In this document: positions 1-8,908 of the stretch, one piece after another
Layout of the letters: every line of letters starts with the position of its first letter
How positions within the stretch are numbered: position 1 is the stretch's first letter
Origin: CAZSAT01 sp964604675
GTDB lineage: Bacteria; Myxococcota_A; UBA796; CAJQPC01
Assembly (NCBI GenBank): GCA_964604675.1
Contig: CAZSAT010000086.1
Location: 1-30,008 of the forward strand
DNA length: 30,008 bases
Direction: 5' to 3'
The notes under the pieces: generated by a model
Databases searched by the model: none
The model's input: only the letters and a program-made list of their open reading frames with translations
What the model was told of the DNA's origin: nothing
Program-made: the position numbers and the translations under genes

Positions 1-2
1 GC

Positions 3-1235
3 GGCTCGGCCTCGGCCGGCGTGCGCACCTGGGCGCGCCTCGGCATCCCCTCCCCGGCCCTCTTCGTGCTCGCCAACCTCGACGACGACGACTCCTTCTC
101 ATCGCTCGTGCTCCGCAACGAGCGGGCGTGGCCCGGCTGGCTCCACGGCCTGGTCGAGCCCGCCCGCTACCTCTCGGCTCCCGCGGTGCAGGCGCTGCTC
201 GCCGAGCACGGCGCCACCGCCACCCGCGCGTGGCTGATGGCGCTCAGCGACCCGGGGGTGCTCTACGCCACCAACCCGTCGACCCTCGCCGTGTTCTTCG
301 CGCGGCTCGTCGACGACGAGCGCGTGGCCGGGCTCGCGCGCGCGGTGCCGCCGGCTCGGGTCGTGAAGCGGGTGGCCGCCCCCGGGCACCTCCAGCGGCT
401 CGAGGCCCTCGCGGCGAAGCCCGGCGACGTCGCCTCCTGGATGCCCAGCCTCCGGGCCTGGTGTTCGTGGGACGGAGGCTACGTGGCGCCGTACGTCGAC
501 CAGGTGCGACGCCACTTGCCCCCCGAGCGCTTCACCCACGTGCCGATGTTCTCGATGTCGACCGAGACCGTGGAGACCCTCACGGTCTTCGACGGCTCCC
601 AGCCACGGTTCCTGCCCCTGGCGCCGGGCGTCTACTACGAGTTCCTGCCCGAAGAAGCGCCCGACGCCCCCGAGCACCTGCTCGGGCCCCGCGAGCTCCA
701 GCAGGGGCGCACCTACACCCTGGTGGCCTCCGACGGCTACGGCCTCCGTCGCTACCAGACCGAGGACCTCTTCCACTGCGCCGGCCACCTGCACGGCCTG
801 CCCGACCTCCGCTTTCGACGCCGACGGGGCCTCAGCTTCTCCTTCACCGGGGAGAAGCTCACCGGCGAGCAGGTCACCGCGGCCTTCGACGCCGCCCGGC
901 GCGACCACGACCTCGACGATCTGCAGCTGGCCCTGTTCCCCAGCTGGCCCGACCACGCCGCCACCCCGAGCTACCGCCTGGTCTTCGCCCACACCTCGAA
1001 GGCCCCGGCGCGCGATCTCGCGCCGGTCGTCGACACCGTGCTGCGCCGGCTCCGCGAGCAGAACAGCGAGCTCGCGGCCAAGCTCGACAGCGGCCGACTC
1101 CGCCCCCTGGAGCCCCGCGTGATGGCGTACGACGAGCTCGCGGCCCAGCTCGACCACCGCGCCGGCGGCTGGGAGTCCCAGTTCAAGCTCGCCCCGCTCT
1201 ACACGCGCACCTGGCAGACCCTGGGGCTGCCGTGA
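3..1235 (+). CDS. GH3-family acyl-adenylating/amido synthetase (5' end off window)
   Basis: This is the C-terminal 410 or so residues of a GH3 (auxin-responsive GH3-like) enzyme, a branch of the adenylating superfamily that activates a carboxylic acid with ATP and usually joins it to an amine. Visible family landmarks, in order, are ATNPSTL, the MFSMSTET segment in place of the acyl-binding motif, VYYEFLPEE, the TYTLVASDGYGLRRYQTED core (GH3 TTYAGLYRYRVGD-like) and RFRRRRGLSFSFTGEKL. The frame is open to the left edge. Its first residues (GSASAG) could be the tail of the ATP-binding P-loop, so about 90 residues are probably missing; a GTG at 21 is available but would discard that motif. The stop overlaps the next start as GTGA, so it is coupled to the megaenzyme. 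In plants the family conjugates amino acids; the bacterial substrate here is unknown. Family call firm, substrate unknown. Confidence 0.8.
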   Translation, partial: GSASAGVRTWARLGIPSPALFVLANLDDDDSFSSLVLRNERAWPGWLHGLVEPARYLSAPAVQALLAEHGATATRAWLMALSDPGVLYATNPSTLAVFFARLVDDERVAGLARAVPPARVVKRVAAPGHLQRLEALAAKPGDVASWMPSLRAWCSWDGGYVAPYVDQVRRHLPPERFTHVPMFSMSTETVETLTVFDGSQPRFLPLAPGVYYEFLPEEAPDAPEHLLGPRELQQGRTYTLVASDGYGLRRYQTEDLFHCAGHLHGLPDLRFRRRRGLSFSFTGEKLTGEQVTAAFDAARRDHDLDDLQLALFPSWPDHAATPSYRLVFAHTSKAPARDLAPVVDTVLRRLREQNSELAAKLDSGRLRPLEPRVMAYDELAAQLDHRAGGWESQFKLAPLYTRTWQTLGLP

Positions 1236-4200
1236 CCCTGGACGAGCTGGACGCGCGCAACACGGCGTACCGATTCGACCCGAGCGACGTGCCGTGGGAG
1301 CGCCTGGACGAGCCCGGTGTCCTGGCGGGGCCCAGCCTCCTGGCGCTTCTTGACTCCGACCTCGACCCCCGAGAGCTCGGGCGACGGGTGGCGGCTGCCT
1401 TCGCGAGCCTCGAGCGCGACCTCATCGCCGTGCTGGAGCACGACCCGCCCGGTGGTCGGAGCGTCGAGCTGCTGCTCGAGGAGGAGCACAAGCACGCGGC
1501 GATGTTCGAGCGGCTCGGCGCGCACCTCGGCACCCCCGACGGCTGGCGGCCTCCAGACACCTTCCAGCGCCTGCTGCAGGGGCAGGCCGCGCCCGAGCAA
1601 CGCCGCTTCCTCTTCTGGCTGCACGCGGTGTTCTTCGAGGAGCTCACCGTCTGGATCCACGACGCGCTGGACCGCGACGGCGGCCTCCAGCCCGCCTGGC
1701 TGGCCGCCCACCGGCTGCACGCGCGCGAAGAGGTGCAGCACGTGCTCACCGACGCAGCACACCTGGTCGAGAGCCCGCTCGACGCCGCGGAGCGGGCGCG
1801 GCTCTCACGGGCCTTCGTGCTCTACGTCGACCGGCACCTCGACGCCTTCTTCGGCCTGCCGGAGCGGGGCCGCCGCCTGCGCGAGCTCCCCCTCTTCCAG
1901 GAGATCCTCACGCACCGCGCCTTCCGGCACACCCGAGCCCACGCCCCCTACTGGGAGGCGCTGGGGGCGTGGAACCGTCCGGTGGTGCTCTCGGGGCCCG
2001 ACCTCCCCGCGTCCGACCTGACCCTGCCGGGCGCCCTCGTCCGGGCGGCGGAGGGCGACCACGGCCTGTCGTTTCCCGGCGAACCCGAGCTGTCCTACGC
2101 GGACCTCCACACCGCGGCCCTCGACCGACTCGGCGGGCTGCAGGCACGGGGCTTCCGACCCCGCCAGGCCGTCGTGCTCGTCTTCGACCGCCCGCGGGCC
2201 GCCGTCGAGGCGCTCTGGGCCTGCCTGCTCGGCGGGCTCGTCCCCGCCCTGGTGCCGCGTCCGACCGGCAGCGCGCGGTCCGAGTCCCACCGCCGCCTGT
2301 TCCGGGTGGCGTCCCAGCTCGACGCGCCGGTCCTCTGCGCAGGCGACCCGCCCGCCGCGCTCGCCGACCTGGGCGACACGATCCGCCTCGAGACCCTGCA
2401 CGGCGTGGGCACCGCGCACACGCCCCACCCCGACGACCTCGCGCTCCTGCAGTACAGCTCGGGCAGCCTCGGGCAACCCCGCGGCGTGGAGCTCACCCAC
2501 CGGCAGGTGGTGGCCAACATCCACGGCATGCACCGGGCGCGCGGTCGCCCCGGCGAGCGCTTCGCCAGCTGGCTCCCGCTCTCCCACGACATGGGGCTGG
2601 TGGGCTTCCACCTCGCCCCCGTGGTGCTCGCTTGCCCGCAGCTCTTGGCCCCGACCCGCACCTGGATCCGCGACCCGGCCGGCTGGCTCGACACGCTGCA
2701 GGCCTTCGGCGCCACGGTCAGCGGGCTCACGTCGTCCGCCCTGCCGGCCCTGCTCCGCCCGGTCGCCGAGGGGCTCGACCTGTCCGCCCTCCACACCCTG
2801 CTGGTGGGGGCCGAGCCCATCGATCCCGGCCTGGTGCGGGCAGCGACCGCCCGGCTCGCACCCAGGGGGCTGGCGGCCGACGCCCTCTGCCCGGCCTACG
2901 GCCTCGCCGAGGCCACCCTGGCGGTCACCCTGGCCAACGGCCCTCCGAAGACCCTGCGGGTGGAGCGCGACAGCCTGCGCGTCGGCGCCCGCGTCGTGCG
3001 CGCGGACCCCCACGACGAAGACGTCGTCGAGCTGGTGGCCCTGGGGCGGCCCATCGCGGGCCTGGAGCTTCACGCCGGCCGCGAGGACGAGGTCGTGGAG
3101 CTGCGCCTGAGCGGCGCCTCCATCGCCCGGGGCTACCGCGGGAAGCCCCCCTGGGAGCTCCCCCTCGCCACCGGCGACCTGGGCTTCGTGCACCAGGGCC
3201 AGCTCTACGTCTGCGGGCGGGACAAGGAGACCTTCGAGGTCCACGGCCAGACCTTCCACGCCCACGACGTCGAGCGCGTGGCGCGCGAGGTGCCGGGGGT
3301 GCGCGGGGTCGCGCTCGGGCTGGGCGAGCGCGAGCCGATCCTCTTCGTGGTCCCGGTGCCCGCGGCCCGGGCACAGAAGGACGAGCTGCTGGGTCTGGTG
3401 CGGCGTCACCTGCGCCTCCAGCTGGGCTTCGAGCCGGCGCGGCTCGTGGCCCTGCGCCCCAGCCAGCTCCTGCGCACCACCAGCGGCAAGCTCCGCCGGC
3501 ATGCCATCGCGAGCGCCTGGCGCGAGCGGCAGGACGTGGAGGCGGTGGACCTCGTGCGCGGGGTCTTCTCCGACGTGCTCGAGCTGCCGCTGGCCGAGAT
3601 CGGACCCGACGACGACTTCCGCGCCCTGGGCGGCAGCAGCCTGCTCGCGCTCGAGGTGCACGCCAGGCTCGAGGAGCGCCTGGGCGTCGCCTTGGACCAG
3701 AGCGTGCTCGACGGCGCAACACCGCGCCTGCTCGCGCGGCGTCTGCACACGCACCAGCGGAGGCGGCAGACCGCGCCGAAGCGGACGGCCGGGCCACTGG
3801 CGGTGGTCGCCCTCGCCGTGCGCTTCCCGGGTGCCCCCGACCCCGACGCTCTCTGGCACCTCTTCCGGGAGGGGCACACCTCGGTGCGTCCGGTGACGCG
3901 GTGGTCCACCGAGGGACTCTCGAGCCACGCCGGCGCCCTGTTCGACGACGTCGGGGCCTTCGACCCCGGCCCCTTCTCGCTCTCCGACGACGAGGCGCGC
4001 CACCTCGACCCCCAGCACCGCCTGGCCCTGGAGCTCTGCCTGGAGGCGCTCGCCCAGGCGCCGCCGGACACCCCCCGGGTCGGCGTGTACCTGGCCTGCG
4101 GCGATCTGGAGTACGGCTCGCCCGAGCGCGTCGGCGCCCACACCCTGCTCGGCTCCTTGCGCAACATGGTGGCGGCGCGGGTGGCGGCGACGCTCGGGCT

Positions 4201-6940
4201 CACCGGGCCCGCCCTCGCCGTGGACACCGCGTGCAGCTCGGCGCTCGTGGCGCTGCACCTGGCGGCACGCGCCGTGCGCCAGGGGGACTGCGAGCTCGCC
4301 CTCGCCGGCGGGGTGCAGCTGCTCTTGACCCCCCAGGGCTTCCGCAGCTTCGACGCCGCCGGGCTCCTGTCCCGCAGCGGACGCAGCCAGCCCTTCGACG
4401 AGGCGGCGAGCGGGCTGGTGCCCGGCGAGGGCGGGGGCGTGGTGTGCGTGGCCACGACCGACACCGCCGAGCGGCTCGGCCTGCCCGTGCTCGCGCTGCT
4501 CCACGGCACGGCCGTCACCAACGATGGCGGGGCCTTGAGCGCCACCGCCCCCTCACCGGACGGCCAGGAAGCCGCCATCCGGGCGGCCTGGGCCGACGCC
4601 GGCCGCGCGCCCGCCGACGCGAGCTACCTCGAGTGCCACGCCGCGGGCACGTCGGTCGGCGACGCGGTCGAGGTGACCGCTGCGGCCCGGGTGTTCGAGC
4701 AGGTGGCGGTCGGCTCCGCCAAGGGCAGCCTGGGGCACACCCTCGGTGTGTCGGGCATGGCCGGGCTCGCGCGCACCCTGCTGGCCCTCCAGCACGGCGA
4801 GCTCCCGCCGAGCGTGGGGCTGCACACGCCGGCCGCCCGGATCCGCTGGCAGGGCCTCCGTCCGGTGCGCGCGCTCCGCCCGTGGCCCGAGCCGCAGGTC
4901 GCCGGCGTCTCGAGCTTCGGGCTCGGTGGCACGAACGCGCACGTGGTGCTCGCTTCGTCGCCCAGGACCATCGGCCCGAGCACCGGTGTCGCACCCGGCC
5001 CACGGCTGGCGCGAGCGCTTGGCGCGCCCCAGCCGCCCCGCGTCGCGTTGATGCTGGCCGGCCCCGGTGCCCAGCACGCCGGCATGGCCGCCGCCCTCCG
5101 CCACGTCCCCGGCTTCGCCGCGCTGCTCGCGAGGGTCCAGGCCCTGGCCGACGACGACCACGTGCCGCTGCTCCAGACCTTCGACGACGAACGCTGCACC
5201 CTCATCGAGCACGCGCAGACCGCCTGCTTCGCGCTCACGTGGGCCCTCGGCCGCTGGCTCCTCGACCTCGGCCTGGTGCCGGACCTGGTGTTCGGCCACA
5301 GCGCGGGCGAGCTGTCCGCTGCGGTGCTGGCCGGCCGCCTCACCCTCGAGGAGGGCTGGCGCCTGGCGCGGGAGCGGGGACGGCTGATGGGCCAGGTCGA
5401 GGGGGGCATGCTGGCCGTGCTCGGTGACCTCGACACGGCGCCGGAGGGCACCTGGGTCGCCGCGAGGAACGCGCCGGGTCAGGTGGTCCTCGCCGGGAGC
5501 CTGCCCGCCATCGACGCCGCGGAGCAAGCCCTCCCCCACACGCGAAGGCTGGCCATCACCTGCCCGGCGCACAGCCCGCTCCTCGAGCCGGTCGCCGGCA
5601 CCTACCTGAAGATCGCGGAAGCCTTGCCGGAGCGCACCCCCACGCTGCCGTTCCTCTCCACGGCCGCAAGCGCCGGCTGGGCCGGCCAGCTGCTCGGTCC
5701 GGTGGACTTCGAGGGGGCCCTTCGAGCGGCCGCCGACCGCGGCGTCACCCACTTCGTCGACCTCGGCCCGTCCTCCGGCCTCGCGTCCGCCGCCGTCGCC
5801 ACCCTCCCGGGCGCCCACGTGACCGCACTCCTGGCGCGCCACGACACGAGCCTCGTCCCCACCCTGCGCGCCCTGGCGCGGCTGGTCGACGCCGGCGCGC
5901 TGCCACGCCCGGCCGGCGTGCCCGGTCCGCGCCCACGCTTCGCACGCCGACGGCTCTGGCTCGATCCCCCCTTGGAGACCGTCGGCCCCGACCACGCGCT
6001 GCTCCGCGACCACGTGGTGTCGGGCACCCCCACCACCCCGGCTGCCTGGCTCTACGATCTCGCCCTGCACGGCCACGAGTCCCAGGCCCTGGAGCGCTGC
6101 ATCGTGCTGCGCCCGGGTGGGGCCGGTGTGCTGCTCTGGGACCCCGAGGGGCTGGCCGACGCCGCGGGCACCCTGCTCCAGGCCCGAGCGGCGCCCCTGC
6201 GTGCGGCCGAGGCCGTCGACCTCGATGCGGTGCGGGCGCGCTGCCCCGCCCTGGGCAGCCCGCGTCAGCTCCGCGCCCGCCTGCAGATCTCGGGCATGGT
6301 GCTCGGCCCGAGCCTGTGGGCGGTGCGCGCCCTGCAGCTGGGTCGCGACGAGCTGCTCGTCGAGCTTCGACGACCCGCCGACTCGCCCACGGGGCACCGC
6401 TTCGCGCCCGCCCTGCTCGACAGCGCCAGCCAGGCCGCAGCGGCGCTCCTCGTCGACGACCGCACGTGGGTCGGCTTCTCGGTCGACTACCTCGGCGTGC
6501 ACGCACCGGCGCAGGACCACGGCCTGGCCTGGCTCCGCTTCACCCACCGCAGCGACGACCTGCTCGTGATGGACCTGGACCTCGTCGCGCCCGATGGCGC
6601 CCCGCTGGTGAGCGTCCGGGGCCTGAGCGCTCGCCCGAACCGCACCGCGCCACCCGAGCCCGTCACCCCACCGCGCCCGAAGGCTCCCGCGCCGCCCCAA
6701 GCGCTCCCCGACGACCTCCACCGAGCCCTGCGGGCGGTGGTCGGGCGGCGCCTCCGCCGGGATCCGGATCAGCTCCCGAGCGACCAACCCTTCGCCCAGC
6801 TCGGCATGGACTCGCTCGCCGCCGTCGAGATCGCCCAGCAGCTCGAGCGCCACCTCGGACGACGGCTCCCGGTCACCCTGCTGTTCGAGTGCCCCGACCT
6901 GCAGAGCCTCGAGGCGCGGCTCGCCGAGGCGTCACCGTAG
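1232..6940 (+). CDS. Diiron oxygenase-FAAL-ACP-KS-AT-DH-ACP megaenzyme
   Basis: A 1902-residue multidomain synthase starting at GTG 1232 (GTGA overlap). Residues 1-250 carry an AurF-like diiron pattern: E85xxH88, E136, H163xxxE167xxH170, plus a helix glutamate near E61. Residues 260-770 are a fatty acyl-AMP ligase (YSSGSLGQPRGVELTH near 406, SWLPLSHDMGLVG, PAYGLAEATLA, TTSGKLRR). ACP1 spans 775-845 with phosphopantetheine Ser803 (GGSS). KS spans 853-1245 with C1001, H1136 and H1169. AT has GHSAGE Ser1357 and H1447. DH has H1594 (HxxxGxxxxP) and D1730 (DxxxQ). ACP2 has Ser1861 (GMDSL). The expected flow is fatty acid activation on FAAL, loading on ACP1 and one extension. No ketoreductase or thioesterase is present, so the DH would need a ketoreductase acting in trans. 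The AT motif CPAHS is neither the malonyl HAFH nor the methylmalonyl YASH type. The diiron substrate is unknown. Domain calls other than the diiron one are very secure. Confidence 0.93.
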   Translation: MTLDELDARNTAYRFDPSDVPWERLDEPGVLAGPSLLALLDSDLDPRELGRRVAAAFASLERDLIAVLEHDPPGGRSVELLLEEEHKHAAMFERLGAHLGTPDGWRPPDTFQRLLQGQAAPEQRRFLFWLHAVFFEELTVWIHDALDRDGGLQPAWLAAHRLHAREEVQHVLTDAAHLVESPLDAAERARLSRAFVLYVDRHLDAFFGLPERGRRLRELPLFQEILTHRAFRHTRAHAPYWEALGAWNRPVVLSGPDLPASDLTLPGALVRAAEGDHGLSFPGEPELSYADLHTAALDRLGGLQARGFRPRQAVVLVFDRPRAAVEALWACLLGGLVPALVPRPTGSARSESHRRLFRVASQLDAPVLCAGDPPAALADLGDTIRLETLHGVGTAHTPHPDDLALLQYSSGSLGQPRGVELTHRQVVANIHGMHRARGRPGERFASWLPLSHDMGLVGFHLAPVVLACPQLLAPTRTWIRDPAGWLDTLQAFGATVSGLTSSALPALLRPVAEGLDLSALHTLLVGAEPIDPGLVRAATARLAPRGLAADALCPAYGLAEATLAVTLANGPPKTLRVERDSLRVGARVVRADPHDEDVVELVALGRPIAGLELHAGREDEVVELRLSGASIARGYRGKPPWELPLATGDLGFVHQGQLYVCGRDKETFEVHGQTFHAHDVERVAREVPGVRGVALGLGEREPILFVVPVPAARAQKDELLGLVRRHLRLQLGFEPARLVALRPSQLLRTTSGKLRRHAIASAWRERQDVEAVDLVRGVFSDVLELPLAEIGPDDDFRALGGSSLLALEVHARLEERLGVALDQSVLDGATPRLLARRLHTHQRRRQTAPKRTAGPLAVVALAVRFPGAPDPDALWHLFREGHTSVRPVTRWSTEGLSSHAGALFDDVGAFDPGPFSLSDDEARHLDPQHRLALELCLEALAQAPPDTPRVGVYLACGDLEYGSPERVGAHTLLGSLRNMVAARVAATLGLTGPALAVDTACSSALVALHLAARAVRQGDCELALAGGVQLLLTPQGFRSFDAAGLLSRSGRSQPFDEAASGLVPGEGGGVVCVATTDTAERLGLPVLALLHGTAVTNDGGALSATAPSPDGQEAAIRAAWADAGRAPADASYLECHAAGTSVGDAVEVTAAARVFEQVAVGSAKGSLGHTLGVSGMAGLARTLLALQHGELPPSVGLHTPAARIRWQGLRPVRALRPWPEPQVAGVSSFGLGGTNAHVVLASSPRTIGPSTGVAPGPRLARALGAPQPPRVALMLAGPGAQHAGMAAALRHVPGFAALLARVQALADDDHVPLLQTFDDERCTLIEHAQTACFALTWALGRWLLDLGLVPDLVFGHSAGELSAAVLAGRLTLEEGWRLARERGRLMGQVEGGMLAVLGDLDTAPEGTWVAARNAPGQVVLAGSLPAIDAAEQALPHTRRLAITCPAHSPLLEPVAGTYLKIAEALPERTPTLPFLSTAASAGWAGQLLGPVDFEGALRAAADRGVTHFVDLGPSSGLASAAVATLPGAHVTALLARHDTSLVPTLRALARLVDAGALPRPAGVPGPRPRFARRRLWLDPPLETVGPDHALLRDHVVSGTPTTPAAWLYDLALHGHESQALERCIVLRPGGAGVLLWDPEGLADAAGTLLQARAAPLRAAEAVDLDAVRARCPALGSPRQLRARLQISGMVLGPSLWAVRALQLGRDELLVELRRPADSPTGHRFAPALLDSASQAAAALLVDDRTWVGFSVDYLGVHAPAQDHGLAWLRFTHRSDDLLVMDLDLVAPDGAPLVSVRGLSARPNRTAPPEPVTPPRPKAPAPPQALPDDLHRALRAVVGRRLRRDPDQLPSDQPFAQLGMDSLAAVEIAQQLERHLGRRLPVTLLFECPDLQSLEARLAEASP

Positions 6941-6992
6941 CGCCACCACCTCGACCGGGTCGGCCACGCCCAGCATCCCGAGCGCTGGCGGG

Positions 6993-7004
6993 TAGCATCC
7001 CGCC
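6993..7004 (+). promoter_or_regulatory. Candidate leaderless -10 element before acyl-CoA dehydrogenase
   Basis: TAGCAT (6993-6998) fits the TANNNT -10 pattern and lies exactly six bases before the ATG at 7005. Transcription would then start at or very near the start codon. No clear -35 box or Shine-Dalgarno sequence is seen. The same geometry recurs at several genes in this window. Confidence 0.45.
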
Positions 7005-8111
7005 ATGACCGACGCCGACTACGTCGCCGCGTGCACCGCGTTCGCCGCCGAGGTGCTGGCCCCGCGGGTGCAGGCGCTGGACCAGGCCAACGTCTTCGCC
7101 AGCGCCCTGCACGACCTGGCCCACGAGCGGGGCCTGACGCTCGCGGGGCTGCCGAAGGCCCTGGGCGGGGCCGGCGTCTCCCACCGTGCCCTGGTCGACG
7201 GCGGCGTGGCCCTGGCCCGGGTCTGCGCACCCGCCGCGTTCTCGCTGGGCTTCGACCACGGCACGGTGCGGCCCCTGTTGGCCGCGGGACGCACCGAGCA
7301 GGTGCAGGATCTGGTGGCCACCCGCACCCACGTCTCGTGGTGCATGACCGAGCCCGACACCGCGGGCTCGAACCTCCTCGCGGTGCAGAGCACGGCCGAG
7401 CGGGTGCCCGGCGGCTGGCGCGTCACCGGCGAGAAGTGCATGGTCGGCAACGGCACGGCCGCCGGGCTCTTCCTGGTGCTCGCCCACGCCATCGACGACG
7501 GCGAACGGCTCGGTCCCACGCTGCTGGCCGTGCCGCGCGGTCCCGGGGTCGCGGTGGGGGACAACACCGACAAGATCGGCTTCCGCTGCCTGCCCACGCC
7601 CACGGTCCGCTTCGACGGCGTGCTCGCCTCCGAGAGCTCCCTGCTCGCGCCGCCCGGCCTCGGTCTCCCCTTGCTGCTCGACAGCCTGGACTACATGCGC
7701 CTCGGAGGCGGCATCGTCACGGTCGGCCTGGTCGAGGGCGCGCTCGGCGACCTGCTCCCCTGGCTCCGCGACCGTGAGGTGCACGGCGGGCGGCTGGTCG
7801 ACCGGAGCCACGTGCAGGTCACCGTGGGGCGCCTGCTCGCACGCCTGCGCGCCGTCCGCGGTCTGCTCCACACGGTCGCCGACAGCCTCGACGCCGGGCG
7901 ACCGGCCACCACCGACGCCGCCGCCGTGAAGCTCCTCGGGGCCGACCTCGCCCTCGACGCCACCCGCGCCGCGGTGCAGCTCTCCGGCTGGCGCGGCATC
8001 GACCGCCGCTGGCCCGCCGAGAAGCGCCTCCGGGATGCCCAGCAGGCCGCCATCTACGAGGGCACCAGCGAGGTGCAGGCGATGAACCTCTTCCGCGCGT
8101 GGGCGCGATGA
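7005..8111 (+). CDS. Acyl-CoA dehydrogenase family flavoprotein
   Basis: A 368-residue acyl-CoA dehydrogenase, expected to use FAD to introduce an alpha,beta double bond into an acyl thioester. The flavin/substrate segment reads CMTEPDTAGSN (family TEPxAGSD). A central beta domain follows with TGEKCMVGNG, and the C-terminal helical bundle ends in IYEGTSEVQ, whose E352 aligns with the catalytic base of medium-chain dehydrogenases. Length is near the usual 380. The start at 7005 is set by the first family-like residues and by a TAGCAT element just upstream. It follows the megaenzyme after 63 bases and its ATGA overlap couples it to the acyltransferase. It probably oxidises an acyl chain made by the megaenzyme, possibly still bound to ACP; that is inference. 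Ordinary beta-oxidation is the alternative. Confidence 0.9.
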   Translation: MTDADYVAACTAFAAEVLAPRVQALDQANVFASALHDLAHERGLTLAGLPKALGGAGVSHRALVDGGVALARVCAPAAFSLGFDHGTVRPLLAAGRTEQVQDLVATRTHVSWCMTEPDTAGSNLLAVQSTAERVPGGWRVTGEKCMVGNGTAAGLFLVLAHAIDDGERLGPTLLAVPRGPGVAVGDNTDKIGFRCLPTPTVRFDGVLASESSLLAPPGLGLPLLLDSLDYMRLGGGIVTVGLVEGALGDLLPWLRDREVHGGRLVDRSHVQVTVGRLLARLRAVRGLLHTVADSLDAGRPATTDAAAVKLLGADLALDATRAAVQLSGWRGIDRRWPAEKRLRDAQQAAIYEGTSEVQAMNLFRAWAR

Positions 8112-8908
8112 GCTTCGTCCCCGTCCCGGTCACCAAGAACCGCTGGGTCGTGAACGACCTGCTCGACCGCGCACGCACCCACCACTGCTCGGTGTCCGGC
8201 ACGGCGGAGTACGACGTCACCGACCTGCGCGCCGCTCTTCGCGAGGCGCGCCGGGCGGGCCGCGCCGTGAGCCTCACGAGCTTCCTGGTCAAGGCCACCG
8301 CCAGCCTGATCGCGGCCCAGCCCGAGCTGAACCAGCACGTGTTCGTCGGCCTCTTCGGCCGCCGGAAGATGGTGCGCTTCGACCACATCCACTGCACCCT
8401 CGTCGTCGCCCGGCGCCACGCAGGCGAGCCGATCCTCTTCCCCGTGTTGGTCCGACGCGCAGACCGGCAGTCGCTCGAGGACATCGAGGCCCTCATCCGC
8501 CACCACAAGGCGGCACCGCTCCAGAGCCTCGCGCCCATGCAGGCGCTGGAGCGGGTGAAGCGCATGCCCTGGATCGGCCTGCGCTGGTTCTCCTGGAAGG
8601 CCCGCAGCGACCCGGACTTCTACCTGCGCTACTTCGGCACCTACGGCCTCTCGTCGCTGGTCCGGGTGGGCGGGCACGGCACGGCCGGTGCCACCCTCGC
8701 CAACACGGCGGTCGCCTTCCTGCCCGGCTCGCTGCGCACCCTGCCGCGCTACGTCGACGGGCAGGTGCAGCCGCGCGAGATCCTGGGCGTCGGCTTCGTG
8801 TTCGACCACCTGCTCTTCGACGGCGTGGCGATGCTGCGCGCGGTCGAAGGCCTGGGGCGGCTGCTCGAACGACCCGACGAGCTGCTCAGAACGCCACCGT
8901 CGCCGTGA
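8108..8908 (+). CDS. Stand-alone 2-oxoacid dehydrogenase-type (E2/CAT-like) acyltransferase
   Basis: A 266-residue protein with the catalytic fold of dihydrolipoyl acyltransferases and chloramphenicol acetyltransferase. The signature is DHLLFDG near the C-terminus, with H234 and D238 forming the HxxxDG active site. It lacks the lipoyl and E1/E3-binding domains of true E2 subunits, so a lipoyl-dependent complex is unlikely. Start chosen at ATG 8108, which overlaps the preceding TGA as ATGA; a GTG at 8099 is also in frame. Middle motifs such as SLTSFLVKATASLI and PELNQHVF resemble the E2 catalytic domain. As last gene of the operon it may transfer the finished acyl group to an alcohol or amine acceptor, which would supply the missing release step (inference). 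The 3' end overlaps the convergent gene by 23 bases. Confidence 0.82.
   Translation: MSFVPVPVTKNRWVVNDLLDRARTHHCSVSGTAEYDVTDLRAALREARRAGRAVSLTSFLVKATASLIAAQPELNQHVFVGLFGRRKMVRFDHIHCTLVVARRHAGEPILFPVLVRRADRQSLEDIEALIRHHKAAPLQSLAPMQALERVKRMPWIGLRWFSWKARSDPDFYLRYFGTYGLSSLVRVGGHGTAGATLANTAVAFLPGSLRTLPRYVDGQVQPREILGVGFVFDHLLFDGVAMLRAVEGLGRLLERPDELLRTPPSP

Noticed and set aside
1805..4504. Long open frame (899 codons) antisense to the megaenzyme
   Set aside because: It is antisense to well-recognised FAAL and KS sequence; high GC removes stop codons from opposite frames, and the product is low-complexity Gly/Ala/Glu/Arg.
6932..7006. Minus-strand 24-residue frame (MAGCYPPALG...) between the megaenzyme and the acyl-CoA dehydrogenase
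   Set aside because: Protein-like sequence, but G/C at third positions (about 20 of 23) is not far above the background of this GC-rich DNA, and it conflicts with the promoter placed there.
8108..8908. E2 subunit of a 2-oxoacid dehydrogenase complex
   Set aside because: No lipoyl or peripheral-subunit-binding domain and no E1 or E3 genes nearby.
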